Shown here: positions 8,156-15,135 of the stretch, piece by piece | How positions within the stretch are numbered: the stretch's first letter is position 1 | Layout of the letters: every line of letters begins with the position of its first letter | DNA from: SIG440 sp045648175 | Lineage (GTDB): Bacteria; Bacillota; Clostridia; Monoglobales; Monoglobaceae | Length of the DNA stretch: 26,732 nt | Reading direction: 5' to 3' | Assembly (NCBI GenBank): GCA_045648175.1 | Contig: JAZRNN010000080.1 | Location: 1 to 26,732, forward strand | Notes under the pieces: generated by a model | The model's input: only the letters and a program-made list of their open reading frames with translations | Databases searched by the model: none | What the model was told of the DNA's origin: nothing | Program-made: the position numbers and the translations under genes

Positions 8156-10332
8156 TGCAAAAACAACTGGATAACCTGCTTAACAAACTTAAAAACCATA
8201 ATCCTTCAGGCAATTTTGATCTTGTCACTAAAGCTTTCAATTTTGCAAAAGAAAAGCACGAGGGACAGTTGCGTGTTTCTGGTGAACCCTTCTTTATGCA
8301 CCCTGTTGCCGTTGCCAATATCCTGGCAGATATGGAGCTTGACACAAGCTCTGTTGCGGCGGCTCTTTTGCATGATGTGGTGGAGGACACTGATGTTACA
8401 GATGAAGAAATCGCACGTGAATTTGGCGACACTATTTCTCTTCTTGTTGCAGGTGTTACAAAGCTGGGTAAAATTCCGTATACCTCAAATGAGGATCAGC
8501 AAATTGAAAACCTGAGAAAAATGTTCCTTGCAATGGCGAAAGATGTTCGTGTTATTGTAATAAAGTTGGCTGACCGACTTCACAATATGCGAACTCTTAA
8601 ATCTATGCCCGAACACAAGCAAAGAGAAAAAGCACGTGAAACACTTGAGGTTTTTGCGCCGCTTGCTCACCGTCTAGGTATGTCAAAGATTAAAATTGAG
8701 CTTGAGGATTTGTCTCTTCGGTATATTGACCCTATCGGTTATTATGAAATTGTTGACAAAATCAGCCTGAAACGCAGCGAAAGAGAAAAATACATTAACG
8801 ATATAATTAATGTATTTACCGAACGTCTTAAAAAGATTAATATTGACGCCAAAGTTGAAGGTCGTGCCAAACATTTTTACAGTATTTACCGTAAAATGTT
8901 TATGCAGAATAAAAACCTTGACGAAATTTATGATTTGTTTGCTGTACGTGTTATTGTTAACACCGATGCAGATTGTTATGCTGTGCTTGGCATGGTGCAC
9001 GAGCAGTTTATGCCCATTCCCGGTAGATTTAAAGATTATATTGCTATGCCCAAACCCAATATGTATCAATCATTACATTCTGCGGTTATAGGGCCAAATG
9101 GCACACCTTTTGAAATACAGATAAGAACTTGGGATATGCACCGAACAGCAGAAAATGGTATTGCTGCCCATTGGAAATATAAAGAAGGTATAAGTGGTGA
9201 GTCAGACCTTGACAGCAAACTGGAATGGATAAAACAGCTTCTTGATATCCAAAAGGATATGACAAATGCTGAAGACTTTATGCAGACACTAAAGATTGAT
9301 ATGTTCAGTGATGAGGTGTTTGTTTTCACCCCCAAGGGTGATGTAATCAGCCTTCCCGCAGGAGCTACCCCTATTGATTTTGCCTATGCAATTCACAGTG
9401 CTGTAGGAAATAAAATGCAAGGTGCAAAGGCAAACGGCAAGATTGTTACCCTTGACTATAATCTGCAAAACGGCGATATTATTGAAATTCACACGTCCAA
9501 TGCATCGCGCGGTCCTAATCTTGACTGGCTTAAGATTGCAAGGACATCACAGGCCCGAAACAAAATTAATCAATGGCTTAAAAAAGAAAACCGAACCGAA
9601 AACATTATTAAGGGTAAGGAAATTTTTGAAAAAGAGCTTAAAAAGGCAAATATCCCGATATCCTATATGAATAACGATGAAATGCTTGAAAGCCTTCTTT
9701 CAAAATATGGTTTTAAGCAGATTGAGGATATGTTTGCAACTTTAGGTTATGGCGGGTCAAGTGCAGGCAAATACCTTGCAAAATTTAAGGAAAACTGCAA
9801 GAAGGATATTGCAAGCAAGCATAACATAACCGACCTTACCGACAAGATTTTTGTTAAAACTTCAGGTAAGCAAAACAACAGCGGTGTTATTGTTGAAGGA
9901 ATTGATAATTGTCTTGTAAGAATTTCGCATTGCTGTAGTCCTGTCCCCGGAGACAAGATTATAGGATATGTTACCCGTGGCAGGGGTGTTGCTGTACATC
10001 GTACAGACTGTATCAACATTACTAATGCAAGATTTTCACCTGAGGAAGAGCAGCGGTTTATTAATGTTTACTGGGCTCAGGCTGTTGAAAATAACTTTCA
10101 GGCTTTACTTTGTATTACAGCAATCGACAGAGAATCTTTGCTTGTTGATATTACAACTATTACTGCAGATTTACGTACTCCCATAAAGAGTCTTAATGCA
10201 AGAACGGTTAAAAATAATGTTGCAATAGTTGAAATTTCTATTGAAGTTAAAAACACCGAGCATCTTGATAATGCTATCAAAAGGCTCAAACAGATTGACG
10301 GTGTACAATCAGTAGTCCGCAGGCGTCAGTAG
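8155..10332 (+). CDS. relA: Bifunctional (p)ppGpp synthetase/hydrolase, long RSH protein
   Basis: This enzyme makes and degrades the stringent-response alarmones pppGpp and ppGpp. It has 725 residues, the normal long-RSH length. Domains in order: HD hydrolase (FMHPVAVANIL, ALLHDVVEDTDVT near residue 72, both HD and ED intact), nucleotidyl-transfer synthetase (EGRAKHFYSIYRKM near 237, LFAVRVIV, PNMYQSLHSAV), TGS (about 385-450), the Cys-rich zinc-finger-like segment (ISHCCSPVPGDKIIGY near 593), and a C-terminal ACT/RRM domain (about 655-725). All catalytic motifs look intact, so it should be bifunctional. In-frame stops upstream make ATG 8155 the only start, despite its weak ribosome-binding site. 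The dtd gene often found next in Firmicutes is missing; the metallo-beta-lactamase hydrolase follows directly. Confidence 0.96.
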   Translation: MQKQLDNLLNKLKNHNPSGNFDLVTKAFNFAKEKHEGQLRVSGEPFFMHPVAVANILADMELDTSSVAAALLHDVVEDTDVTDEEIAREFGDTISLLVAGVTKLGKIPYTSNEDQQIENLRKMFLAMAKDVRVIVIKLADRLHNMRTLKSMPEHKQREKARETLEVFAPLAHRLGMSKIKIELEDLSLRYIDPIGYYEIVDKISLKRSEREKYINDIINVFTERLKKINIDAKVEGRAKHFYSIYRKMFMQNKNLDEIYDLFAVRVIVNTDADCYAVLGMVHEQFMPIPGRFKDYIAMPKPNMYQSLHSAVIGPNGTPFEIQIRTWDMHRTAENGIAAHWKYKEGISGESDLDSKLEWIKQLLDIQKDMTNAEDFMQTLKIDMFSDEVFVFTPKGDVISLPAGATPIDFAYAIHSAVGNKMQGAKANGKIVTLDYNLQNGDIIEIHTSNASRGPNLDWLKIARTSQARNKINQWLKKENRTENIIKGKEIFEKELKKANIPISYMNNDEMLESLLSKYGFKQIEDMFATLGYGGSSAGKYLAKFKENCKKDIASKHNITDLTDKIFVKTSGKQNNSGVIVEGIDNCLVRISHCCSPVPGDKIIGYVTRGRGVAVHRTDCINITNARFSPEEEQRFINVYWAQAVENNFQALLCITAIDRESLLVDITTITADLRTPIKSLNARTVKNNVAIVEISIEVKNTEHLDNAIKRLKQIDGVQSVVRRRQ

Positions 10333-10341
10333 ACCCTGCGG
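10317..10341 (+). other. Hairpin over the relA stop codon
   Basis: CCGCAGG (10317-10323) pairs with CCTGCGG (10335-10341) around the relA stop. No T-run follows, so this is not an intrinsic terminator. It could act as an mRNA 3'-end stabiliser or processing point between relA and the next gene. Confidence 0.4.
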
Positions 10342-10365
10342 TCTTGAATATACGGAGGTAATTTT

Positions 10366-10977
10366 ATGAATATACAGCGATTTGTCCTAGGCGATTTAGC
10401 TACAAATTCATATCTTTTATATGATGAAACAAATGGAGGTGCATCACTTTTTGATGCACCGGCTGAGCCTGAAATAATTCTTGAATTTCTAAAAGAAAAG
10501 AACTTAAATCTTCAATACATTTTCTTAACTCACGCACATTTTGACCATATTATGGCACTCAGCGAGATTAAGTCAGCAACCGGCGCGCAGATAGTTATTC
10601 ATTGTGATGAAGAACAATATCTTAACGACACAAGCCTTAATTTATCATATGTTTCGTTGCCCGTAGTCAAAGCCGATATCAAAGTGGTTGATGGTGATAT
10701 TATCGAAGTTGCTGACACTAAAATTAAAGTTATACATACGCCGGGTCACACATTGGGCGGTGTATGCTATCTGTTTGATAAAACTTTGGTCAGCGGTGAC
10801 ACATTATTTTGCGGCTCTATTGGCAGATACGACTTCCCTATGGGAGATTTTGATACAGAAATCCATTCCATAAAGGAAAAGCTGATGACATTGGCTGATG
10901 ATATTACGGTATATCCCGGTCATGGTCCGTCAACAACAATTGGAAACGAAAGAAAGGAAAATCCTTATCTGATATGA
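10366..10977 (+). CDS. MBL-fold metallohydrolase (glyoxalase II-like)
   Basis: A 203-residue cytoplasmic zinc hydrolase of the metallo-beta-lactamase fold. The metal-binding motif THAHFDHI (HxHxDH) is near residue 55, with later ligands in HTPGHTLGG, SGDTLF and YPGHGPST. It resembles the YqgX/YcbL type of glyoxalase-II-like hydrolases. Those can hydrolyse S-lactoylglutathione or related thioesters, but organisms of this type usually lack glutathione, so the true substrate is unknown. A TACGGAGGT site precedes the ATG. The stop overlaps the hemZ start as ATGA, showing translational coupling; relA-(dtd)-MBL-hemZ is a recurring Firmicute order. Confidence 0.9.
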   Translation: MNIQRFVLGDLATNSYLLYDETNGGASLFDAPAEPEIILEFLKEKNLNLQYIFLTHAHFDHIMALSEIKSATGAQIVIHCDEEQYLNDTSLNLSYVSLPVVKADIKVVDGDIIEVADTKIKVIHTPGHTLGGVCYLFDKTLVSGDTLFCGSIGRYDFPMGDFDTEIHSIKEKLMTLADDITVYPGHGPSTTIGNERKENPYLI

Positions 10978-12143
10978 GTGAAATTACAAGCCCATGGGGT
11001 ATTCTGAATGGAATTCGTCCCGTAAAAATTGCATATAAACTGATAAAATCAGGTATGACCCCTCAAGAGACAGTTGAATATTTTATAAATGATTACGGAG
11101 CAAGCCGCGAAAAGGCGGAGCTTGCTGTACGTGTTGCAAAAGTTGAGATGCCAATAATTGACTCTATGGACGAAAAAGGTGTCAGTCTTTATATAGGTAT
11201 TCCTTTTTGTCCCACAAGATGCCTTTATTGTTCATTTGTAAGTAACAGTGTGGCAAGCGGTGCAAAGTTTATCCCTGAATATCTTAAATGTCTAAGACGC
11301 GAAATTGCATACACTGCAGATATTATAAGGCAGAACAAAAATGTTGTTGAAAGTGTATATATAGGTGGCGGTACACCAACAACACTCAGCGCAGAACAGC
11401 TTCGTTTTTTATTTGATGGAATTTTCACCGAGTTTGATTTGTCAAAGAATAAAGAATTTACTGTTGAGGCAGGCCGACCTGATACCATTACCGCAGAAAA
11501 GCTAAAGGCAATTAAGGACTTCGGAATTGAACGTATAAGCATCAATCCACAGTCGATGAACGCAGAAACATTAAAAATAATCGGCAGAAATCATACACCC
11601 GATGACATCCGCTGTGCGTATTCACTGGCACGGGAATGTGGAATAGGCTGTATCAATATGGATATTATTGCGGGGCTTCCCGGTGAAACAGTTGATATGT
11701 TTAAATACACAGTGGAAGAGGTTGAAAAGCTGAATCCCGAAAACACCACTGTGCATACAATGAGTATAAAACGTTCTTCAAAGCTGAACGAAACCTTAGG
11801 TGAATACAACCTTACCGAAGGCGATAAAGTCGCTGAAATGGTTGATTTTTCTATGAAAACAATCACTTCAGCCGGTAAGAATCCATATTATCTGTACCGT
11901 CAAAAAAATATGCTTGGCAATCTTGAAAATGTAGGTTATGCAAAACCCGGATGTGAAAGCCTTTATAATATTTATATAATGGAAGAGGTACAGACAATAA
12001 TTTCTTTAGGTTGCGGTGGTGTGACAAAGACTGTTGACCGTGAAACCGACCGAATTGAGCGAATTTTCAATGTAAAAGAACCAAAGGATTATATCGAAAG
12101 AATAAATGAAATGCTTCATCGAAAAGATGTACTTTTAGGATAA
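10974..12143 (+). CDS. hemZ: HemZ-type radical SAM coproporphyrinogen dehydrogenase-like protein, short form
   Basis: A radical SAM enzyme of the HemN/HemZ group; the family includes oxygen-independent coproporphyrinogen III oxidases, and some members have other roles. The 4Fe-4S cluster ligands are Cys79, Cys83 and Cys86 in PFCPTRCLYCSF, followed by the SAM-binding GGGTPTTL near residue 131. The start overlaps the MBL stop by 4 bp. At 389 aa it is about 110 residues shorter than typical HemZ (about 490-500 aa): it begins right at the WGILNGIRPVK block and lacks the usual N-terminal domain, which cannot be upstream because the MBL gene occupies that space. Activity on coproporphyrinogen is therefore less certain than the family call. 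A strong terminator follows. Confidence 0.88.
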   Translation: MSEITSPWGILNGIRPVKIAYKLIKSGMTPQETVEYFINDYGASREKAELAVRVAKVEMPIIDSMDEKGVSLYIGIPFCPTRCLYCSFVSNSVASGAKFIPEYLKCLRREIAYTADIIRQNKNVVESVYIGGGTPTTLSAEQLRFLFDGIFTEFDLSKNKEFTVEAGRPDTITAEKLKAIKDFGIERISINPQSMNAETLKIIGRNHTPDDIRCAYSLARECGIGCINMDIIAGLPGETVDMFKYTVEEVEKLNPENTTVHTMSIKRSSKLNETLGEYNLTEGDKVAEMVDFSMKTITSAGKNPYYLYRQKNMLGNLENVGYAKPGCESLYNIYIMEEVQTIISLGCGGVTKTVDRETDRIERIFNVKEPKDYIERINEMLHRKDVLLG

Positions 12144-12184
12144 TAAAACAGGCATCTGCTTGAATTCACAGATGCCTGTTTTAT
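12143..12184. terminator. Bidirectional terminator between hemZ and XRE gene
   Basis: A perfect 16-bp stem (12143-12158 with 12169-12184) has a 10-base loop containing GAATTC. A T-run follows on the plus strand to 12190. The stem overlaps the stop codons of both convergent genes. Confidence 0.92.
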
Positions 12185-12387
12185 TTTTTTATACCCAAAA
12201 GATAGTCTGCAGAGATATTAAAAAAATGACATATTTCTACAATATCCTGTATGCTTGGCTCGTATCGGTTTAACTCCAGATAAGATATTTTTCTTTGTGT
12301 CATATTCAAAGCCTTGCCCAGGTCAGACTGAGTAAGATTGTGGTCTTCGCGAAGATTTTTTATTTTTTCACCAAAAGTTAAGTTCAT
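12181..12387 (-). CDS. Small XRE-family transcriptional regulator
   Basis: A 68-residue protein that is essentially one Cro/C1-type helix-turn-helix: GEKIKNLREDHNLTQSDLGKALNMTQRKISYLELNR, then a helix ending ISADYLLGIKK. An ATG four codons upstream (12399) exists, but a GGTGAT site lies just before the ATG at 12387, so I use the latter. It is divergent from the GGDEF gene across about 120 bp holding two 17-bp palindromes, which suggests it represses its neighbour and perhaps itself. There is no ligand-binding or oligomerisation domain beyond the HTH. Stand-alone, lone XRE proteins are common in Clostridia and the target is inferred from position only. Confidence 0.88.
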   Translation of the reverse strand: MNLTFGEKIKNLREDHNLTQSDLGKALNMTQRKISYLELNRYEPSIQDIVEICHFFNISADYLLGIKK

Positions 12388-12412
12388 TGAAATCACCATA
12401 TTTAATTTAACA

Positions 12413-12454
12413 TAGATAAAAAATATCTATTGACTTTTAGATACAAAACGTCTA
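12413..12454. promoter_or_regulatory. Two 17-bp palindromic repeats, candidate XRE operators
   Basis: TAGATAAAAAATATCTA (12413-12429) and TAGATACAAAACGTCTA (12438-12454) agree at 14 of 17 positions and share TAGA at one end and TCTA at the other. They start 25 bp apart. The first abuts the -35 and the second covers the spacer and reaches the -10 of the GGDEF promoter, a placement expected for repression. The first is a perfect inverted repeat with a 5-base centre. Confidence 0.6.
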
Positions 12455-12458
12455 TAAT
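12430..12458 (+). promoter_or_regulatory. Sigma-A promoter of the GGDEF gene
   Basis: TTGACT at 12430-12435, 17-bp spacer, TATAAT at 12453-12458. It is near consensus and lies about 50 bp before the coding start. Confidence 0.85.
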
Positions 12459-12507
12459 ATTTATATGCATTACAAGAATAAATAATACAAAGGAGAGACG
12501 TATTTAA

Positions 12508-13083
12508 TTGACTACAGTTGTATTAGTATTTATAGTTTTCACATTATTTGCTTGTGTAATAAGTGAAAAAAGAAAGCTTTATAAACAGAAAAAATTGCTT
12601 TCCGAATTGGAAATGTGGCACAAACTTGCAGTTACAGATGATTTAACCGGTATATATAACCGTGCTGCATATAGCAGTCATATAGATAATTTAAAAAGTA
12701 AAATAAATGCCAATAATTTTAGTTTTGCGATTATACTTTTTGATATAGATAATTTCAAAGCGATAAACGATACGTATGGTCATCTAGAGGGGGATAGAGT
12801 GTTGCAGCTTTGCTCAAAAATGCTTTGTAACATTTTTTCACATCCTGATTATATAGTATATCGTATAGGTGGTGATGAGTTTGCTGTTATATTGCAAAAC
12901 ATAACAGAGAATGATTTAATAGAACTGTTAATGATAGTCAGAGAGCAAGAGAATAAAGATATAGGATTTAAACTATCTAAGGGTTATTCATTTTGGAATA
13001 ATAATTCTGATTTTTCTGATGTTTTTAAAAATGCTGATGAGATGCTGTATGCGGATAAAGCTTCAAAATCCTCAAAGCAATAA
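12508..13083 (+). CDS. Membrane-anchored GGDEF diguanylate cyclase
   Basis: The 191-residue protein has one N-terminal transmembrane helix (residues about 3-18), a short charged coiled-coil linker (20-40) and a GGDEF domain (about 42-185). The domain should make cyclic di-GMP from two GTP. It keeps DDLTGIYNR, LFDIDNFKAINDTYGH and an exact GGDEF at 121-125, so it looks active. The inhibitory I-site position (RxxD, five residues before GGDEF) reads HPDY, so product inhibition at that site is probably lost. No sensory domain is visible. The start is a TTG at 12508 with an AAGGAGAG site ten bases before; no better ATG start exists. It is divergent from a small XRE gene. Confidence 0.9.
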   Translation: MTTVVLVFIVFTLFACVISEKRKLYKQKKLLSELEMWHKLAVTDDLTGIYNRAAYSSHIDNLKSKINANNFSFAIILFDIDNFKAINDTYGHLEGDRVLQLCSKMLCNIFSHPDYIVYRIGGDEFAVILQNITENDLIELLMIVREQENKDIGFKLSKGYSFWNNNSDFSDVFKNADEMLYADKASKSSKQ

Positions 13084-13107
13084 TATATATAAATGTAGAT
13101 AAAAACG

Positions 13108-13136
13108 TTGACAAAATTTGTATACAGTGATATACT
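13108..13136 (+). promoter_or_regulatory. Sigma-A promoter of the ribU leader
   Basis: Perfect TTGACA at 13108-13113, 17-bp spacer, TATACT at 13131-13136, just ahead of the FMN riboswitch. Confidence 0.85.
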
Positions 13137-13153
13137 TGCTATGGTAAATAAAA

Positions 13154-13266
13154 ATTCTTCGGGGCAGGGTGAAATTCCCGACCGGCGGTATAGTCCGCGA
13201 CTTGCAGTAATGCAACTGATTTGGTGAAATTCCAAAACCGACAGTAAAGTCTGGATGTGAGAAGAA
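13154..13266 (+). ncRNA. FMN riboswitch (RFN element)
   Basis: The conserved RFN blocks are all present in order: GGGGCAGGGTGAAATTCCC, GACCGGCGGTATAGTCCGCG, GATTTGGTGAAATTCC, ACCGACAGTAAAGTCTGGATG and the closing GAGAAGAA that pairs with TTCTTC at 13155-13160. It senses flavin mononucleotide. A terminator hairpin stands between the aptamer and ribU, so FMN should shut off transcription of the transporter. Confidence 0.97.
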
Positions 13267-13300
13267 GCTATATGCAATGCATAGAGTTTTTTGAGTATAT

Positions 13301-13331
13301 GTCCCGATTTATTAATCGGGACTTTTCTTTT
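13301..13331 (+). terminator. Terminator of the FMN riboswitch
   Basis: A 9-bp stem (GTCCCGATT at 13301-13309 with 13314-13322), TATT loop, then TTTTCTTTT. It is the expression platform; ribU starts 15 bases after the T-run. Confidence 0.93.
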
Positions 13332-13346
13332 AAAGGAGTGATATAA

Positions 13347-13937
13347 ATGAAAAAAATTAATACAGCTTGGCTTGTCAAGGTGGCAATGCTTTCGGCTGTT
13401 GCCACAATTCTAATGCTGTTTGAATTTCCGTTGCCTTTTATTGCACCGCCATTTTATGAGATTGATTTGAGCGAAGTTCCGGTGTTCATTGGTGCATTTG
13501 CACTTGGTCCCCTTGCGGGAGTTACTATTGAGATTGTAAAAATTTTACTTAATTTTATTATAAACGGTACGGTTACTGCCGGTGTGGGTGAGATTGCAAA
13601 CTTTGTTATGGGTGCAGTTTTTGTTCTTCCAGGCGCTCTTATTTACAAAAGAAGAAAAACTAAATCAAACGCTGTTCTTGGTTTAGTTATTGGCACGGTT
13701 GTTATGGTAGTTTCAAGTTGTTTTATCAATGCCTATATAATGCTCCCCGTTTATGCAAGTGCTTTTAAAATGCCAATTGATGTAATTTTAGGTATGGCAA
13801 AAGAAATATGGCCGTCGATTGATACAATGGCTGAATTTGTTCTTTTGTGTGTTGCACCTTTTAATCTTTTGAAGGGTGTGATTGTTTCAGTTGTGACAAT
13901 ACTGATTTATAAGCATGTTAGTCCGTTACTTAAATAA
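13347..13937 (+). CDS. ribU: Riboflavin ECF transporter S component RibU
   Basis: RibU is the membrane substrate-binding subunit that captures riboflavin and docks on the shared energy-coupling module (EcfA, EcfA', EcfT), encoded elsewhere. The 196-residue protein is highly hydrophobic with about six membrane helices. The block FPLPFIAPPFYEIDLSEVPV followed by GAFALGPLAG is the RibU signature, and the conserved NFIMGA-like and VCVAPFNLLKG regions are recognisable. The start ATG has an AAGGAGTG site. The FMN riboswitch directly upstream independently supports a flavin role. It is a single-gene unit; only 11 bp separate its stop from the next promoter, and no terminator is seen. Confidence 0.95.
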   Translation: MKKINTAWLVKVAMLSAVATILMLFEFPLPFIAPPFYEIDLSEVPVFIGAFALGPLAGVTIEIVKILLNFIINGTVTAGVGEIANFVMGAVFVLPGALIYKRRKTKSNAVLGLVIGTVVMVVSSCFINAYIMLPVYASAFKMPIDVILGMAKEIWPSIDTMAEFVLLCVAPFNLLKGVIVSVVTILIYKHVSPLLK

Positions 13938-13948
13938 TAAAAAAACTA

Positions 13949-13977
13949 TTGACAAACTATGTCAATTACAGTATAAT
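13949..13977 (+). promoter_or_regulatory. Consensus sigma-A promoter of dapA-lysA
   Basis: TTGACA (13949-13954), 17-bp spacer and TATAAT (13972-13977), a perfect consensus match. It places the RNA start a few bases before the lysine aptamer. Confidence 0.93.
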
Positions 13978-13982
13978 ACATA

Positions 13983-14146
13983 AGAAGATAGAGGCGCGTT
14001 ATGTCATCAGTAGGCAAATTTATATGCTTGCCAGGCAGAATTTGTTGAAAGGGGCAGACGCCGAAGACGGTTTACGGCAAAAAACCGATCTGGCGACCGG
14101 AAATAATATTTTGGTCGTTGTCGCAGCAATGCGGAGGGCTATCATA
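13983..14146 (+). ncRNA. Lysine riboswitch (L box)
   Basis: Conserved L-box blocks appear in order: AGATAGAGGCGCG, CAGTAGG, TTGAAAGGGGCAGACGCCGAAG, CTGGCGACCGG and the closing GGAGGGCTATC. GATAG at 13987-13991 pairs with CTATC at 14139-14143 as P1. GCTATCAT occurs both at the P1 3' strand (14138-14145) and in the terminator 3' arm (14193-14200), so the two can compete for the same ATGATAG partner at 14177-14183. Lysine binding should hold P1 and let the terminator form, turning off dapA-lysA. Confidence 0.95.
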
Positions 14147-14176
14147 TTTAAATGTTGATTTATGATACGTTTGTAT

Positions 14177-14206
14177 ATGATAGTTGATTTCAGCTATCAT
14201 TTTTTT
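14177..14206 (+). terminator. Terminator of the lysine riboswitch
   Basis: A 10-bp stem with one G-U pair (14177-14186 with 14191-14200) closes an ATTT loop and is followed by a T-run to 14206. dapA begins 23 bases later. Confidence 0.9.
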
Positions 14207-14229
14207 ATGCAAAGGAGAGTTTGAAGAAA

Positions 14230-15117
14230 ATGAAAAACACAGTATTTACAGGAGTTGCAACAGCCATAGTTACACCTCTTAACGAAAAAGGCGTTGATTA
14301 CGAGGCTTTTGAAAGACTTATCGAATGGCAGATAGAGGAAGGTATCAATGCAATTGTTGTTGCAGGAACAACAGGCGAGGGTTCAACACTTACCGATGAA
14401 GAACACAAGGCGGTTATTTCTTTCGCAGTTGAAAAGGTAGCCGGCAGAGTTCCAGTTATTGCAGGTACAGGCTCAAATGATACTGCATATGCAATCGAGC
14501 TTACAAAGTATGCGTGCGAAGCAGGTGCTGATGCGATGCTGGTTGTAACACCTTATTATAACAAGGCAACACAGAAGGGTCTTATTCAGTCATTTACAGC
14601 AATTGCTGATGCAAGTACAAAACCCATTATCCTTTATAATGTACCAAGCCGTACAGGATGTAATATTGAACCTGCAACATGTGCAGAGCTTGCAAAGCAT
14701 CCTAATATTGTTGGTATTAAAGAAGCAAGCGGAAATATTTCACAGATTGCGAAAATTGCATCGTTAGTTGGCGATTATATGGATATTTATTCAGGTAATG
14801 ATGACCAGATTGTTCCCATTATGTCACTTGGGGGCAAAGGTGTAATTTCTGTACTGTCAAACATTCTTCCAAAGGAAACGGTAAAGATTTGTGATGAATA
14901 CTTTTCAGGAAACACAAAGGTAAGTGCTGACCTTCAGCTTAAATATCTGGAGATTATTGATGCACTTTTCTGTGAGGTTAATCCAATCCCTGTTAAAGCG
15001 GCAACTGCAGCTATGGGCTATGGCGAGAATTATCTCAGACTTCCACTTACACCTATGGATGAGGTAAAAATGCAGAATATGTTCCGTCTGATGAAAGAAT
15101 GCGGTATTGAGCTCTAA
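14230..15117 (+). CDS. dapA: 4-hydroxy-tetrahydrodipicolinate synthase
   Basis: DapA condenses pyruvate with aspartate semialdehyde, the first committed step of lysine, diaminopimelate and dipicolinate synthesis. The 295-residue (beta/alpha)8 enzyme shows GTTGEGSTL (Thr47-Thr48), LYNVPSRTG (Tyr136, Arg141) and the Schiff-base Lys164 in GIKEASGN. Start choice: a TTG at 14221 is only three bases after the GGAG site, too close to use; ATG 14230 is twelve bases away and gives the usual MKNTVFTGVATA N-terminus. The upstream lysine riboswitch explains its regulation. lysA follows 18 bp later. Confidence 0.95.
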   Translation: MKNTVFTGVATAIVTPLNEKGVDYEAFERLIEWQIEEGINAIVVAGTTGEGSTLTDEEHKAVISFAVEKVAGRVPVIAGTGSNDTAYAIELTKYACEAGADAMLVVTPYYNKATQKGLIQSFTAIADASTKPIILYNVPSRTGCNIEPATCAELAKHPNIVGIKEASGNISQIAKIASLVGDYMDIYSGNDDQIVPIMSLGGKGVISVLSNILPKETVKICDEYFSGNTKVSADLQLKYLEIIDALFCEVNPIPVKAATAAMGYGENYLRLPLTPMDEVKMQNMFRLMKECGIEL

Positions 15118-15135
15118 TTTGAAAGGATAAAAACT

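Noticed and set aside
13949..14158. 69-codon ORF downstream of ribU
   Set aside because: It coincides with the lysine riboswitch and its promoter and has no ribosome-binding site or homology.
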